A stretch of 64,000 nucleotides of DNA from Methylocystis sp. L43 (GTDB taxonomy: Bacteria > Pseudomonadota > Alphaproteobacteria > Rhizobiales > Beijerinckiaceae): contig NZ_JADNRA010000028.1 in assembly GCF_015709525.1 (NCBI RefSeq), positions 1 to 64,000 on the forward strand. The letters run 5' to 3'. Below are positions 18,990 to 28,865 of this stretch, piece by piece. Every line of letters starts with the position of its first letter. Position 1 is the stretch's first letter. The position numbers and the translations under genes were made by a program. The notes below the pieces were generated by a model. It was not told the origin of the DNA, ran no database searches, and was given only the letters and a program-made list of their open reading frames with translations.

Positions 18990-19961
18990 TCAGAAGCGGA
19001 AATGACCTAGATAATAATCGCTGAGACCCGCAGCGTTCGGCGAATCGAGAGCGGTGGGAAAGGTCTCGTCCGTCTTTCTGAATGTCTTCCCTGCCTTGCG
19101 CACAAAAGTGACTTCCAGCACTGAAGGAACTGAAACGCCGCTAATTACCGCCATAGGCGCATAATTATTGGCGTGCACGTGAATGGGCTGGTGATGCACC
19201 GTCAGTGCGCTGATCGCCCTGAGCATCTGATGGTAGCGCTGAGGCTGAACCATCCTCTCCAGCCAGTGAAATTCGACAACGATCTGACGAAACTGCGCGA
19301 GGCAGGCCGGGTCGGCCATTCCGAAGACGTCCCACTCGGCGTCTTCTATGTCGCATTTCAGAATGAGTTCGATTGCTTGTGCGTGGCCATTGCTGACCAG
19401 CGCATCCGCCAGCGTGGTGAGCGGCAGGTTCGCGTCAGGAAGAGGTCCAATTCCGCAGCGAAACCAGTGGAAGCGCGGGTGCTGCTCCGGCAGCGCCTCG
19501 ATTGTATGGTCGTATTGAAAAACGTCGATGCCGCAGTCGGCGATCTGCCGATCCCAAGCCGTGTCGCGGTTGACGCCGAAAGAATAAGCGGCCTGCACGC
19601 CCACGAAGTCGTCCAGCATGACATAGCCGCCATCATGAGCGCGGCCGACCCGCAACTTGGAACAGCCTTCGACCGCCATCGGCTCAAGACGACGCAAAAG
19701 GAAGAGCAAGTCTGCCCTATGGCGTGGGTCCGGTCTGTTATACGCCGCCAAATGATGCAGCTGCTGGCGAAAGGCGTCTCGTTCGGCCGTGACCTTCTTC
19801 AGCTCGCCTAAGAGCCTGTCTCGTTCTTTTTGGAGGGCGGCGGAAGCGGCGGCTGTCGCGGAAACGTCAGGACTTGCCGGCTGCGCCGACTGGGCCAGGG
19901 GAGCGTCTGCAAGAACTGTTGCAAGAACTGTTGTAGGTGCGTCACTCACGTCTTGCCCCAT
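18990..19961 (-). CDS. METTL24-like (Methyltransf_22) methyltransferase with coiled-coil N-terminus
   Basis: 323 residues from ATG at 19961, which has GGGGGAG upstream. After a low-complexity N-terminus (a tandem GCAAGAACTGTT repeat encodes TVLATVLA), residues about 42-75 form a coiled coil. The methyltransferase domain then starts LRVGRAHDGGYVMLDDF and continues YSFGVNRDTAWDRQIAD, DVFQYDHT and LKCDIEDAEWDVF. These match the FkbM/METTL24 type. Substrate unknown, possibly a glycan or lipid. It lies 7 bases from the convergent alr. Confidence 0.7.
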   Translation of the reverse strand: MGQDVSDAPTTVLATVLADAPLAQSAQPASPDVSATAAASAALQKERDRLLGELKKVTAERDAFRQQLHHLAAYNRPDPRHRADLLFLLRRLEPMAVEGCSKLRVGRAHDGGYVMLDDFVGVQAAYSFGVNRDTAWDRQIADCGIDVFQYDHTIEALPEQHPRFHWFRCGIGPLPDANLPLTTLADALVSNGHAQAIELILKCDIEDAEWDVFGMADPACLAQFRQIVVEFHWLERMVQPQRYHQMLRAISALTVHHQPIHVHANNYAPMAVISGVSVPSVLEVTFVRKAGKTFRKTDETFPTALDSPNAAGLSDYYLGHFRF

Positions 19962-20042
19962 CGCGCGCGCTCCCCCCAAGCCCTCGCCAAGCCCTCGGCG
20001 GCCCACACGCCTTTTCGGCCTCGTTGCGGCCGAAGGGCCGCG

Positions 20043-20681
20043 TCACGCCATCGCGAACCACGGCGCGAGCACCGGATATCCCTCGCCTGCGAGGAGCGAC
20101 ACCGTCTCATGCAGCGGCAGGCCGACGACGGCCGTATAGGATCCGACGATCTTCGCCAGAAAGACGCCGGCGCGTCCCTGAATGGCGTAGCCGCCCGCCT
20201 TGCCGCGCCACTCGCCGGTTGAGAGATAGGCCTCGATCTCGGTCGAGCCGAGGCGCTTGAACCGCAGCCGCGCCTCGACGAGACGCCTGCGCTCATAGCC
20301 GCGCGGCGTGATCAGGCTCACCGCCGAAAAGACCCGGTGCTGGCGCCCCGAGAGCAGCTGCAGGCACTCCTCGGCCTCTTCCCGCGTCTCCGCCTTGGGC
20401 AGGATGCGCCGGCCGACAGCCACGACCGTGTCGGCGGCGATGAGAAAAGACTCCTTCAGCTCGGGCTGCGTCGCCCGCAGCTTTACCGCGGCAGCCGCCT
20501 TCTCGCTGGCGATTCGTGTGGCGTAGGCGCGCGGCGATTCCCCGCGGTGCGGCGTCTCATCGATGTCGGCCGGCAGCAGGGCGTCGGCGTCGAGTCCCGC
20601 CTGCTGCAACAGCGCCAGGCGCCTCGGCGAAGCTGATGCGAGAATGAGCTTGGGACGGGCGATTGGAGGATTGGCTGTCAA
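20043..20681 (-). CDS. maf: Maf-family nucleotide pyrophosphatase
   Basis: 212 residues; hydrolyses non-canonical or surplus nucleoside triphosphates. The family start [18 protein letters not shown], the [13 protein letters not shown] segment and the [17 protein letters not shown] active-site segment are present. The [25 protein letters not shown] segment completes it. It follows infA by 24 bases in the same direction, a common alphaproteobacterial pairing. Confidence 0.93.
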   Translation of the reverse strand: MTANPPIARPKLILASASPRRLALLQQAGLDADALLPADIDETPHRGESPRAYATRIASEKAAAAVKLRATQPELKESFLIAADTVVAVGRRILPKAETREEAEECLQLLSGRQHRVFSAVSLITPRGYERRRLVEARLRFKRLGSTEIEAYLSTGEWRGKAGGYAIQGRAGVFLAKIVGSYTAVVGLPLHETVSLLAGEGYPVLAPWFAMA

Positions 20682-20705
20682 GAATGTCGCTCCGCCAAAG
20701 GAAAA

Positions 20706-20924
20706 TTACCGGAAACGATATGTTATACGGCCTTTGGTCAAATCATAAGGGGTCATCTCGACAAGCACCTTGTCGCCAGTCAATACGCGGATGCGGTTCT
20801 TGCGCATTTTGCCGGCGGTATGGGCGATGATTTCGTGGTCGTTTTCGAGCTTGACGCGAAACATCGCGCTCGGCAGCAGTTCGGTGACGACGCCGGGAAA
20901 TTCGAGCAGTTCTTCCTTGGCCAT
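20706..20924 (-). CDS. infA: Translation initiation factor IF-1
   Basis: 72 residues, the normal length. The S1/OB-fold sequence [18 protein letters not shown] is followed by the conserved [19 protein letters not shown] and ends KGRITYRFR. The open frame extends to 21119 but homology begins at the ATG at 20924. It heads infA-maf. Confidence 0.97.
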   Translation of the reverse strand: MAKEELLEFPGVVTELLPSAMFRVKLENDHEIIAHTAGKMRKNRIRVLTGDKVLVEMTPYDLTKGRITYRFR

Positions 20925-21078
20925 GTGGTTCCTTGTGAGGCGCTCTCCGCCGCGAGTTTTGCCGCGCGGCTTAGATAGCGCGTGAAATGCGAAAAACCCG
21001 CTGCCCCGGCCGGGGAGCGGACTCGGCGCGGACCCTAGTCGAGAACGAAGGATTTGTGAACCAGGGAGTTGAGGGGCC

Positions 21079-21513
21079 TCAACGCCCCTTCTCAGGTTTG
21101 ACGGCCTCGAATGGATCAAGAATTATTGCCCCGAGTCCCTCAACGTCTCGAACATTGCGCGTCACAAGTGTCAGATCATTCGCTTTGGCCGTGGCCGCAA
21201 GCAAGGAGTCCACAACAGGGGCGGTCCGAAGAGCGCTCATTCGCCCCCACTCCCCCGCAACGTCAGAGTCGACCGGCAGAATACGTCCGACGAAAGCGCG
21301 TTCGACATCAACCAACCAACGGTCAAGAGCGTCGGCGCCCCTCACGTCCCTTCGCCGCAGCCTTTCCGCCCCCCGGCGGATTTCGCCAAGCGTCAGCACG
21401 CTCAGATAAAGCTGCTCGTCCTTTACCGAGGCGAACCAAGACGCGACACGCGCATCGCATCGCGCACCTTTGCGAAACTCGGAAATCACATTGGTGTCGA
21501 TCAGAAAATTCAA
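21079..21513 (-). CDS. VapC-like PIN-domain toxin
   Basis: 144 residues. PIN-domain acids are visible: D6 in [11 protein letters not shown], the glutamate in LTLGEIRRG and D99 or nearby in [12 protein letters not shown], then [11 protein letters not shown]. VapC proteins cut tRNA or rRNA and are blocked by a cognate antitoxin. The start overlaps the upstream gene stop by 4 bases (ATGA), as in most vapBC pairs. Confidence 0.88.
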   Translation of the reverse strand: MNFLIDTNVISEFRKGARCDARVASWFASVKDEQLYLSVLTLGEIRRGAERLRRRDVRGADALDRWLVDVERAFVGRILPVDSDVAGEWGRMSALRTAPVVDSLLAATAKANDLTLVTRNVRDVEGLGAIILDPFEAVKPEKGR

Positions 21514-21794
21514 AAGGCGACGTCCCGGCCGAGATCGCGCGGGCGTTCTAGGTCAACGCCTTCAAGCGGCGCTGCGGCGAGAAGCGCCTTGAGCGAGCCC
21601 GGAGCTGGGGAGGGCACGACATCGCGGAGAACAGCGCGTACTTCCGCTTCGCGGAGGGGATCGGCGAGCGCGGCGGCGACGCCGCGAACAAGCGCGACAT
21701 CCTCCTTGCGCGCCTGCACCTCGACACGCACGAGGCCCTTTCGCTTCATTCGCTGTCGATAGATTTGGACGCTGGATTTTAGAGGCTTTGGCAT
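21510..21794 (-). CDS. Putative VapB-like antitoxin
   Basis: 94 residues from the ATG at 21794; the open frame extends to 21878 without homology or a better start. It begins MPKPLKSSVQIYRQRMKRKG and carries the strand-helix pattern VRVEVQARKEDVALVRGVAAALADP. This resembles ribbon-helix-helix antitoxins found upstream of PIN toxins. Assignment rests mainly on position and coupling to the toxin gene. Confidence 0.7.
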   Translation of the reverse strand: MPKPLKSSVQIYRQRMKRKGLVRVEVQARKEDVALVRGVAAALADPLREAEVRAVLRDVVPSPAPGSLKALLAAAPLEGVDLERPRDLGRDVAF

Positions 21795-21868
21795 CCCGGA
21801 CCTTCTTCCGGAAGAGCTACCGGAAATCTGGCGCGTAAGCAAGTATCTGGACCGGCTTTCATGCCTTC

Positions 21869-21890
21869 CTTCTCCCATTTACGGGAGAAG
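21869..21890 (-). terminator. Hairpin between vapB and uvrB
   Basis: CTTCTCCC pairs with GGGAGAAG across a six-base loop, 13 bases beyond the uvrB stop codon. There is no long T-run, so termination would be partial. The same kind of CTCCC hairpin is common in intergenic DNA of this order. Confidence 0.45.
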
Positions 21891-21902
21891 TGAGAAGCAT
21901 CG

Positions 21903-24500
21903 TCACTTCGGCTTGCCCTTCACCGTGCGCGTGCCGGGCTTGCCGCCCGAAGAGCGTGGCGAAACGCGCGGCGGCGGCGTGAGCCGACCCAGCGGCCGCG
22001 CTTCCCCGCCGCCGAAATTATGCGGCCCCATGTCGGCGTCGGTCGGCTTATGCGCGCGGGTCGCGAGCTTTTCCTCTTCGTCGCGGCGGACGGCGCCGCG
22101 CCCTCCCCGACCAAAGGAGGCGCGAAATTGCGGACTCGCCTCGGCGAGCAATTCGGCGCGTTGCAGCCGCTGGATTTCATCGCGCATGCGCGCCGCCTCC
22201 TCGAAAGCGAGATCGGCCGCCGCCGCCTTCATGCGCTTTTCGAGATCGGCGATCGTCGCCGCGAGATTATGCCCCGGCGCGATGTCGTAACCCGTGTCGA
22301 TGGTCACATGATCCTGCTCGGCGACCGAGCCGAGAATGTCAGCGATGCCGCGCTTGATCGACGCCGGCGTGATGTTGTTCTCGAGATTGTAGGCTTCCTG
22401 CTTGGCGCGGCGACGGTCGGTCTCGTCCATCGCGCGTTTCATCGAGCCGGTGATCTGATCGGCGTATAAAATCACGCGGCCGTCGATATTGCGCGCCGCG
22501 CGGCCGATCGTCTGCACGAGCGAGGTCTCGGAGCGCAGAAAGCCCTCCTTGTCGGCGTCGAGAATGGCGACGAGGCCGCATTCGGGGATGTCCAGACCTT
22601 CGCGCAGCAGATTGATGCCGACGAGCACGTCGAAGGCGCCGAGCCGCAGATCGCGGATGATCTCGATGCGCTCGATCGTGTCGATGTCGGAATGCATGTA
22701 GCGCACGCGCACGCCGTTCTCATGCAGATATTCAGTCAGATCTTCCGCCATCCGCTTGGTGAGCACGGTGACCAGCGAGCGATAGCCGATTTGCGCCGTC
22801 GCGCGCGCTTCGTCGAGAAGATCGTCGACCTGGGCGCGCGCCGGGCGCACCTCGACAATAGGATCGATCAATCCCGTCGGGCGAATCACCTGTTCGACGA
22901 AAACGCCGCCTGTCTGATTGAGCTCCCAGTTTCCCGGCGTGGCAGACACCGAAACGGTCTGTGGCCGCATCGCGTCCCATTCCTCGAAACGCAGCGGGCG
23001 ATTGTCCATGCAGGACGGCAGGCGGAATCCATATTCCGCGAGCGTCGCCTTGCGGCGGAAGTCGCCCTTATACATCGCGCCGATCTGCGGAATGCTGACA
23101 TGGCTCTCGTCGGCGAAGACCAGCGCATTGTCGGGAAGATATTCGAACAGCGTCGGCGGCGGCTCTCCGGGCCTGCGGCCGGTGAGATAGCGCGAATAAT
23201 TCTCGACGCCGGCGCAGGAGCCCGTCGCCTCCATCATCTCGAGGTCGAAGCGGGTGCGTTGCTCGAGTCGCTGCGCCTCCAGGAGACGCCCGGAACGGTG
23301 CAATTCGTCGAGTCGCGCGCGCAATTCCTCCTTGATCGCCTTGATCGACTGCAGCAGCGTCGGCCTCGGCGTCACATAATGCGAATTGGCGTAGACTTTG
23401 ACGAATTCGAGGTCGACCGTCTTCTTGCCGGTCAGCGGATCGAATTCGGAGATCGACTCCACCTCATCGCCAAAGAAGCTGACGCGCCAGGCGCGATCCT
23501 CATAGTGGGCCGGGAAGATGTCGACGGTGTCGCCGCGCACGCGAAAGGTACCGCGGGTGAAATCGGCGCCGATCCGACGGTAGTGCAGCGCGACGAGATC
23601 GGTGACCAGCTGCCGCTGCTCCAGCTTCTCGCCAAGAGTCACCGAAAAGGTCATCGCCGTATAGGTTTCGACCGATCCGATGCCGTAGATGCAGGAGACC
23701 GACGCCACGATGATGACGTCGTCGCGCTCGAGCAGCGCGCGCGTGGCGGCGTGGCGCATGCGATCGATCTGCTCGTTCACCGAGGATTCTTTCTCGATAT
23801 AGGTGTCCGAGCGCGGCACATAGGCCTCGGGCTGGTAGTAGTCGTAATAGGAGACGAAATATTCGACGGCGTTATTGGGAAAGAAGCTCTTGAACTCGCC
23901 GTAGAGCTGAGCGGCGAGGGTCTTGTTCGGCGCGAGAATGAGCGCCGGCCGCTGCACGCGTTCGATCACGCTCGCCATGGTGAAGGTCTTGCCCGATCCG
24001 GTGACGCCAAGCAGCACCTGATCGCGTTCCTGCGCCGCGATGCCCTTGACCAGCTCCGCGATCGCCGCCGGTTGGTCGCCCTTCGGCGTGTATTCGGACA
24101 CGAGGTCGAACCTCACGCCGCCTTCGGACTTCGCCGGCCGCTCGGGCCGATGCGGCGTCCAGGGCTTTTGGTCGCGAATGTTCGGATCGCCAAGGCGCAG
24201 CAGTTGCGCAAGACTGTCGGCGGTGGCTTCCACGCCGCCCATGTTTTGAGCGGCGCTTCCTGAAGTCGCGCCGCCCGCCTGAAATCCCTCGCCGAGGCCG
24301 TATTTTTCGATGTCCTCCTCGCCGAGGCCGTGAATCGAAGAGGCGTCATAGGCGGCCTGCGGCGCCTCGCCGAACCCGGGCGCCAGCGCCGGATTGAGGA
24401 GCTGCATGAGATGCGGCGCGAGCGGCTCCACCACCGGCTTTGACGCCTTGGCGCGCGTCGGCCGCGCAGGATCTCTGGGCTTTCCGGGAGGTTTCGCCAT
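21903..24500 (-). CDS. uvrB: Excinuclease ABC subunit UvrB
   Basis: 865 residues; damage-verifying helicase of nucleotide excision repair. Walker A is [12 protein letters not shown], the damage-probing hairpin is [12 protein letters not shown], helicase box II is DESH, and the C-terminal UVR motif contains [17 protein letters not shown]. The protein is longer than E. coli UvrB (673). About 125 extra residues sit before the [14 protein letters not shown] start of the core, and about 80 basic and proline-rich residues follow the UVR motif. N-terminal extensions occur in related orders; their function is unknown. Confidence 0.96.
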   Translation of the reverse strand: MAKPPGKPRDPARPTRAKASKPVVEPLAPHLMQLLNPALAPGFGEAPQAAYDASSIHGLGEEDIEKYGLGEGFQAGGATSGSAAQNMGGVEATADSLAQLLRLGDPNIRDQKPWTPHRPERPAKSEGGVRFDLVSEYTPKGDQPAAIAELVKGIAAQERDQVLLGVTGSGKTFTMASVIERVQRPALILAPNKTLAAQLYGEFKSFFPNNAVEYFVSYYDYYQPEAYVPRSDTYIEKESSVNEQIDRMRHAATRALLERDDVIIVASVSCIYGIGSVETYTAMTFSVTLGEKLEQRQLVTDLVALHYRRIGADFTRGTFRVRGDTVDIFPAHYEDRAWRVSFFGDEVESISEFDPLTGKKTVDLEFVKVYANSHYVTPRPTLLQSIKAIKEELRARLDELHRSGRLLEAQRLEQRTRFDLEMMEATGSCAGVENYSRYLTGRRPGEPPPTLFEYLPDNALVFADESHVSIPQIGAMYKGDFRRKATLAEYGFRLPSCMDNRPLRFEEWDAMRPQTVSVSATPGNWELNQTGGVFVEQVIRPTGLIDPIVEVRPARAQVDDLLDEARATAQIGYRSLVTVLTKRMAEDLTEYLHENGVRVRYMHSDIDTIERIEIIRDLRLGAFDVLVGINLLREGLDIPECGLVAILDADKEGFLRSETSLVQTIGRAARNIDGRVILYADQITGSMKRAMDETDRRRAKQEAYNLENNITPASIKRGIADILGSVAEQDHVTIDTGYDIAPGHNLAATIADLEKRMKAAAADLAFEEAARMRDEIQRLQRAELLAEASPQFRASFGRGGRGAVRRDEEEKLATRAHKPTDADMGPHNFGGGEARPLGRLTPPPRVSPRSSGGKPGTRTVKGKPK

Positions 24501-24551
24501 GGCCGCAATATGGGGGAGACGAGCGCGGGATGGAAGCGCCCAAAGGAGCGG

Positions 24552-25460
24552 TTACGCCACACCCAGATCAATGACGACGATCTCCGGCGGACAACCGATC
24601 CTCACGGGCGCGATCGAACAGCCAAGCCCGGCGGAAACGACTAGGTGACGATCGTTCTCAATCTTGTGACCATAAGCGTAGCGCGCGCCATAGCGTGATG
24701 GCACGCTCGGCCGCCAGCCAAAGAAATTCAGTTGTCCGCCATGCGTATGGCCACTGAGCGTGAGCGAAACGCGCGCCGGCACGCTCGGAAAAATATCCGG
24801 CTCATGCGCCAGCAGAATAATCGGCGCGTCGTCAGCGACTTTCGTCATCGCCGCGGTCAGATCATCGATCCCATATCGCGGATGGCCCCACCCCCGCACC
24901 GGGACAAAGGCGATTTGATCGCCCAGTCCGACAATCCAGAACGGTTTCCCGTCCTTGACCAAACGCACGGCGTCATTCTGATAAACGGCGAGACCCGCAT
25001 CCTGCATGGCCTTGCCAACATCCGGCAAACCCTCGCCGCGGCGCATCGACGCCTCATCCGCCCACCAATCATGGTTGCCGAGCACGGCATGAATGCCGAG
25101 AGGCGCGTCAAGCCGCGCCAATGCGCGCGACCAGGCGCTCGCCGGCTCCTGTCTCTGAAATTTATGAGTCGCCACATAGTCGCCAACGAGCAAGGCGCAG
25201 TCAGCGCCCTGACTGTTGGTCAGGTCGACAATTTCCGTCACACGCTCGGCGGTCATCCACGGACCGCAGGCGTGAAGATCGGCTACGATCGCGAGCCGCA
25301 GCCTTAAATCTTTTGGCCACGTCAGCGGCGTGAAGGCGTAACGGGTGACGCGCAAACGAAAAAGCGGCTCGATGAGCGAGCCATAGATCGCGATGCCGCC
25401 GCCAGCAACAGTAAGTGAGGTGATCAGGCGCAAGAATGCGCGGCGATGGAGCATTTGCAA
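24552..25460 (-). CDS. Membrane-anchored or exported metallophosphoesterase
   Basis: 302 residues. The N-terminus (HRRAFLRLITSLTVAGGG) has a twin-arginine-like pattern and a hydrophobic stretch. The metallophosphoesterase ligands follow: D in IVADLHACGP, D in LLVGDYV, GNHDWW, H in LLAHEPD and GHTHGGQ. This resembles YkuE/YaeI-type phosphodiesterases, which in some bacteria act on UDP-diacylglucosamine or cell-wall lipids. It reads in the same direction as uvrB with a 51-base gap. Confidence 0.88.
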   Translation of the reverse strand: MQMLHRRAFLRLITSLTVAGGGIAIYGSLIEPLFRLRVTRYAFTPLTWPKDLRLRLAIVADLHACGPWMTAERVTEIVDLTNSQGADCALLVGDYVATHKFQRQEPASAWSRALARLDAPLGIHAVLGNHDWWADEASMRRGEGLPDVGKAMQDAGLAVYQNDAVRLVKDGKPFWIVGLGDQIAFVPVRGWGHPRYGIDDLTAAMTKVADDAPIILLAHEPDIFPSVPARVSLTLSGHTHGGQLNFFGWRPSVPSRYGARYAYGHKIENDRHLVVSAGLGCSIAPVRIGCPPEIVVIDLGVA

Positions 25461-25758
25461 TCGCCAGATGAAAGATGACGAGACACTTTAAATCAAATCC
25501 CGGCGCAGTGGAAATCTCGTGACCAGCGAGACCCAGGTTTGGGAATGGCGCAATATAGTGGGAGTTCAGGTTCAAGGGCAGCGGAAATCGCTGCTCCACA
25601 TCCCCTCGGACAAGCGAAAGCTCGGTTTGGCGCGAGCGCGTTCCTCGCCATGGAGAGCCACTCCTTAGGAGGAGACGCCGCGTATATGAGCACGTGACAC
25701 TGCCGTCTCCTGTTGGACAACGCATCGACCGCGCTATCTGCCTCCATAGGGGGCCAAC

Positions 25759-26049
25759 ATGCGCAGACGTCGATCGAAAATGAACAAGCTTTTCTCCGAC
25801 ACGCTCAAGATGAGCTTCGTGGCCAATCAGGTCATCGGCTTGCGGCTGATGAAGATCGCCACCGGCGGCGCGCATGGCAAGCGCGAAAGCGACCTGATGG
25901 TGAGCGAAAAGCTCGAAGCCGCGGCCGAGGCCAGCCTCGCGGCCGCGATGAGCATGGCGACAGGACAACCGCATCGCGCCGCCGAACGCGCGCTCGCCGT
26001 TTACACGAAGCGGGTCAATGGCAATCTAACGCGACTGTCGAAGCGCTGA
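25759..26049 (+). CDS. Conserved small helical protein of unknown function
   Basis: 96 residues; an ATG at 25780 (MNKLFSDTLKMSF) is an equally good start. The sequence is wholly helical, with VANQVIGLRLMKIATGG followed by an Ala-rich helix and a basic tail ending NLTRLSKR. It recalls short phasin-like or PHA-associated proteins of alphaproteobacteria, but I see no decisive motif. Its 3' end overlaps the convergent gene by 24 bases. Confidence 0.6.
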   Translation: MRRRRSKMNKLFSDTLKMSFVANQVIGLRLMKIATGGAHGKRESDLMVSEKLEAAAEASLAAAMSMATGQPHRAAERALAVYTKRVNGNLTRLSKR

Positions 26050-26634
26050 CGGAGACGACTTGTCTTGGGCGAACCGTGGCCGGGGCGCCGCGCGCTTGCG
26101 CCGCCATATCCCCAGCGCGCAGCCAGCCCCCACAAGCGAGAGCACGCCGAACGCGGCGGACCATTCAGCCCCCTCGCCCACCGAAAAATCATACTGCCCG
26201 ACATATTCCTTGGCGCCGTCGTCGCTGGTCGCCCTGACGAGAGCGACATAGCTTCCGTCGCTGACGAAATTATGCGTGAAGCTTGTCGTGCCCTTGTCCG
26301 CCAAATATTTCTGTGGCGGCAAAACGGCGACGGTGTTGGCGTCGAGATCGTCGCGCCAATCGGCCTGACCGACATTGCGTAGCACGCGGATTTCGATGTT
26401 CATGTCGCGCAGCTCGATCTGCCGCGCGTCGAGGATGATCATCGTCGGACCGAGCGTCGGCACATGCCGGCAGAATATCTCGTCGGTCTGATTTTCTTGA
26501 AAAGCGCTGAACATCATTTGCGTCGGTCCGACGCTCATCACGCAATGGCGTGGATGTTCCGCCCTGATCTGCGCCCGAGCGATGTTGACGCATACGCAGG
26601 CGAGAAGCGCGGCGAGCAGAAGTCTTCCCGACAT
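26026..26634 (-). CDS. Secreted or periplasmic protein with C-terminal membrane helix, unknown function
   Basis: 202 residues. A Sec signal peptide (MSGRLLLAALLACVCVNIARA) is followed by a beta-rich domain of about 120 residues. A C-terminal helix (AAFGVLSLVGAGCALGIW) and a basic tail complete it. This layout fits a periplasmic domain anchored at its C-terminus. Two cysteines (in RHCVMS and IFCRHV) may pair. I do not recognise the family with confidence. Confidence 0.6.
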   Translation of the reverse strand: MSGRLLLAALLACVCVNIARAQIRAEHPRHCVMSVGPTQMMFSAFQENQTDEIFCRHVPTLGPTMIILDARQIELRDMNIEIRVLRNVGQADWRDDLDANTVAVLPPQKYLADKGTTSFTHNFVSDGSYVALVRATSDDGAKEYVGQYDFSVGEGAEWSAAFGVLSLVGAGCALGIWRRKRAAPRPRFAQDKSSPSALRQSR

Positions 26635-26646
26635 CGGACCCTCCGG

Positions 26647-26805
26647 TCATGGCGCGCGAGACCTTCGGCTCGGCGCCGTCGACTTGCCGCCAATAAAAGC
26701 ATCCAAGGCCGCCGCCCCCGTTAAATGCGCCAAGCTTTCAAGCTGCCGCCAATCCGGATTTTGACAAAGAAGCGATCTGGCCAAAAAGCGGCCAGAATTC
26801 GCCAT
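26647..26805 (-). CDS. Doubtful 52-residue ORF downstream of the ABC exporter
   Basis: ATG at 26805 has GGGAG eight bases upstream, in frame to a TGA. The product starts MANSGRFLARSLLCQNPDW and has no recognisable domain. It fills the gap between the ABC exporter and the secreted unknown on the same strand. It may be chance. Confidence 0.25.
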   Translation of the reverse strand: MANSGRFLARSLLCQNPDWRQLESLAHLTGAAALDAFIGGKSTAPSRRSRAP

Positions 26806-26821
26806 CCGAGGCTCCCGTCGC

Positions 26822-28732
26822 CTATTCCGCCTCCTCCAATTCCTCCCGCTCGGCCTCCAGCAATTTGGCGCGCGCCTCGGCGGCCTCGCGCTGACGGTTC
26901 CACATGCCGGCGTAATGGCCGCCAAGCGCCAGCAGCGCCTTATGCGTGCCGCGTTCGACGATTCGGCCATGATCGAGAAACAGGATTTCGTCGGCGTCGA
27001 CGATCGTCGACAGACGATGCGCGATGACGAGCGTCGTGCGGCCGCGCGCGACCCGCCTCAACGCCTCCTGAATTTCATGTTCCGTCAAGCTGTCGAGCGC
27101 CGACGTCGCTTCATCGAGGATGAGAATGGGCGGACCTTTGAGAATCGTGCGCGCAATCGCGACGCGCTGCTTTTCGCCGCCAGAAAGCTTCAGCCCGCGC
27201 TCGCCGACCTGCGCCTCATAAGCCTCCGGCACGCTCTCGATGAAGCGGTCGATCTGCGCGAGCCGGGCCGCCTCGCGAACCTCTTCGTCGCTCGCGTCCC
27301 ACCTTCCATAGCGAATGTTGTAGCCGATCGAATCGTTAAACAGCACGGTGTCCTGCGGCACCATGCCGATCGCCGCCCGCAGGCTTTCCTGCGTGACGTC
27401 GAGAATATTCTGTCCGTCGATCGTGATGCGGCCGCCTTGCGGCTCGTAGAAACGATACATCAGGCGCGAGATCGTCGATTTTCCCGCGCCGGACGGCCCG
27501 ACAATGGCGATGGTTTGTCCGGGCTCGGCTTCAAAGCTCACGCCCTTGAGGATCGGCCGGTTCGGCTCGTAGTGGAACGCGACATTATCGAAAACGATCC
27601 GCCCTTCGCGCACGAGAAGCGGCGTCGCGCCCGGCTTGTCCAAGATCTCGGGGCTCTGCGCCAGGATCGAAAACATCGTTTCGATGTCGATGATCGCCTG
27701 CCGCACCTCGCGATAGAAGGTGCCCATGAAATTTAGGGGCTGCGCCAACTGACCCATCATCAGGTTGATCAGGACGAAATCGCCCACCGTATTGCGGCCG
27801 GCCTCGATGCCATAGACGCACATCACCATCATGGTGGTGAGGCCGATGATAAAGATCACCGTCTGGCCGGCGTTGAGCACCGCAAGCGAGACATAGGACT
27901 GCGTGCTCGCCTGCTCGTAATGGATCATCGATTTGTCGTAGCGCTCAGCCTCACGTCTCTCCGCACCGAAATATTTGACCGTTTCATAGTTCAGCAGGCT
28001 GTCGATCGCCTTCTGATTGGCGTCGGTGTCGCTGTCGTTCATCCTGCGCCGAATGGCGATCCGCCAGTTTGTGGCGAGCGTCGTATAGAGAAAATATCCG
28101 GCGAGAGTCGCGACCAGGACGAGCCCGTAACGCCAGCCAAACTGATAGAGAAAAATGCCGAGGACCAGCGCCATCTCCAGCACTGTCGGGGCGCCCGTCG
28201 ACATGATGAGGCGCGACAGCGTCTCGATGCCGTTGCGCCCGCGCTCCAGCACGCGCGTGAGCCCGCCGGTCTTTCGGCCGATGTGAAATCGCAGCGACAG
28301 CTCATGCATATGCACGAAGAGGTCAGTCGCCAGCCGGCGCACGGCGTGCATCGCCACCGCCGCGAAGACGCCGTCGCGCAACTGCATCAGCACGACCGAA
28401 GTTATGCGGATCGCGCCCATCAGAAGCGTGAAATAAACCGCGGCGGCCGCCATTTTCCCCGCCACGCCGGGTCCGCCCTCGGCCAGCGCGTCCGTCGCCC
28501 ATTTGAAAGCATATGGCGTCGCGGCGTTGAACAGCTTGCTGACGACGAGCAGCGCAAAAACCGCGGCGACCCGAAACTCGAGATCGCGGCGGCCGCGCGG
28601 CCAGATGTAGGGCCATAAATGGCGTATCGTCTTGAAAAGAGACGATTCCGACAGCTGCTGTTCATTAATGGGCTGAGGCGCGGCGTCATCCGCATCGATT
28701 GCGCTTGATTCGCCTTGATCAGGATTCAGCAT
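26822..28732 (-). CDS. Atm1-type ABC exporter (half-transporter, permease-ATPase fusion)
   Basis: 636 residues from the ATG at 28732, which has GGAGACCT directly upstream; the longer open frame to 28867 has no support. Six membrane helices (about residues 45-340) precede an ATPase domain with Walker A GPSGAGKST, signature LSGGEKQRVAIA and Walker B ILILDEATSALD. The NEQQL/FKTIRHLWPYIWP start and the NYETVKYFGAERRE segment are typical of Atm1/ABCB7 homologues. These export glutathione-linked sulfur species or metals. The gene is divergent from the LOG gene, 133 bp apart. Confidence 0.92.
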   Translation of the reverse strand: MLNPDQGESSAIDADDAAPQPINEQQLSESSLFKTIRHLWPYIWPRGRRDLEFRVAAVFALLVVSKLFNAATPYAFKWATDALAEGGPGVAGKMAAAAVYFTLLMGAIRITSVVLMQLRDGVFAAVAMHAVRRLATDLFVHMHELSLRFHIGRKTGGLTRVLERGRNGIETLSRLIMSTGAPTVLEMALVLGIFLYQFGWRYGLVLVATLAGYFLYTTLATNWRIAIRRRMNDSDTDANQKAIDSLLNYETVKYFGAERREAERYDKSMIHYEQASTQSYVSLAVLNAGQTVIFIIGLTTMMVMCVYGIEAGRNTVGDFVLINLMMGQLAQPLNFMGTFYREVRQAIIDIETMFSILAQSPEILDKPGATPLLVREGRIVFDNVAFHYEPNRPILKGVSFEAEPGQTIAIVGPSGAGKSTISRLMYRFYEPQGGRITIDGQNILDVTQESLRAAIGMVPQDTVLFNDSIGYNIRYGRWDASDEEVREAARLAQIDRFIESVPEAYEAQVGERGLKLSGGEKQRVAIARTILKGPPILILDEATSALDSLTEHEIQEALRRVARGRTTLVIAHRLSTIVDADEILFLDHGRIVERGTHKALLALGGHYAGMWNRQREAAEARAKLLEAEREELEEAE

Positions 28733-28821
28733 AGGTCTCCGATTGAATGGGCCGCCGTCGCGACGTTTTGCGTCATATATGAGTTTTAGAAGGAATGCGC
28801 ACCCCAAGCCGCAGCGCGGCG

Positions 28822-28865
28822 ATAGCGCTGCAGGAGAATGAAAATAGCGCTGCAAGAGAATGAAC
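28822..28865 (+). repeat. 22-bp imperfect tandem duplication at the LOG gene start
   Basis: Two adjacent 22-bp units, 20 of 22 bases identical, each contain a purine-rich ribosome-site-like stretch followed by ATG (GGAGAATG in the first, AGAGAATG in the second). The second unit supplies the start region of the LOG gene. Confidence 0.8.

Noticed and set aside
22692-24263. 523-codon open frame on the plus strand opposite uvrB
   Set aside because: It is the complementary-frame shadow of a highly conserved gene in GC-rich DNA and has no domain of its own.
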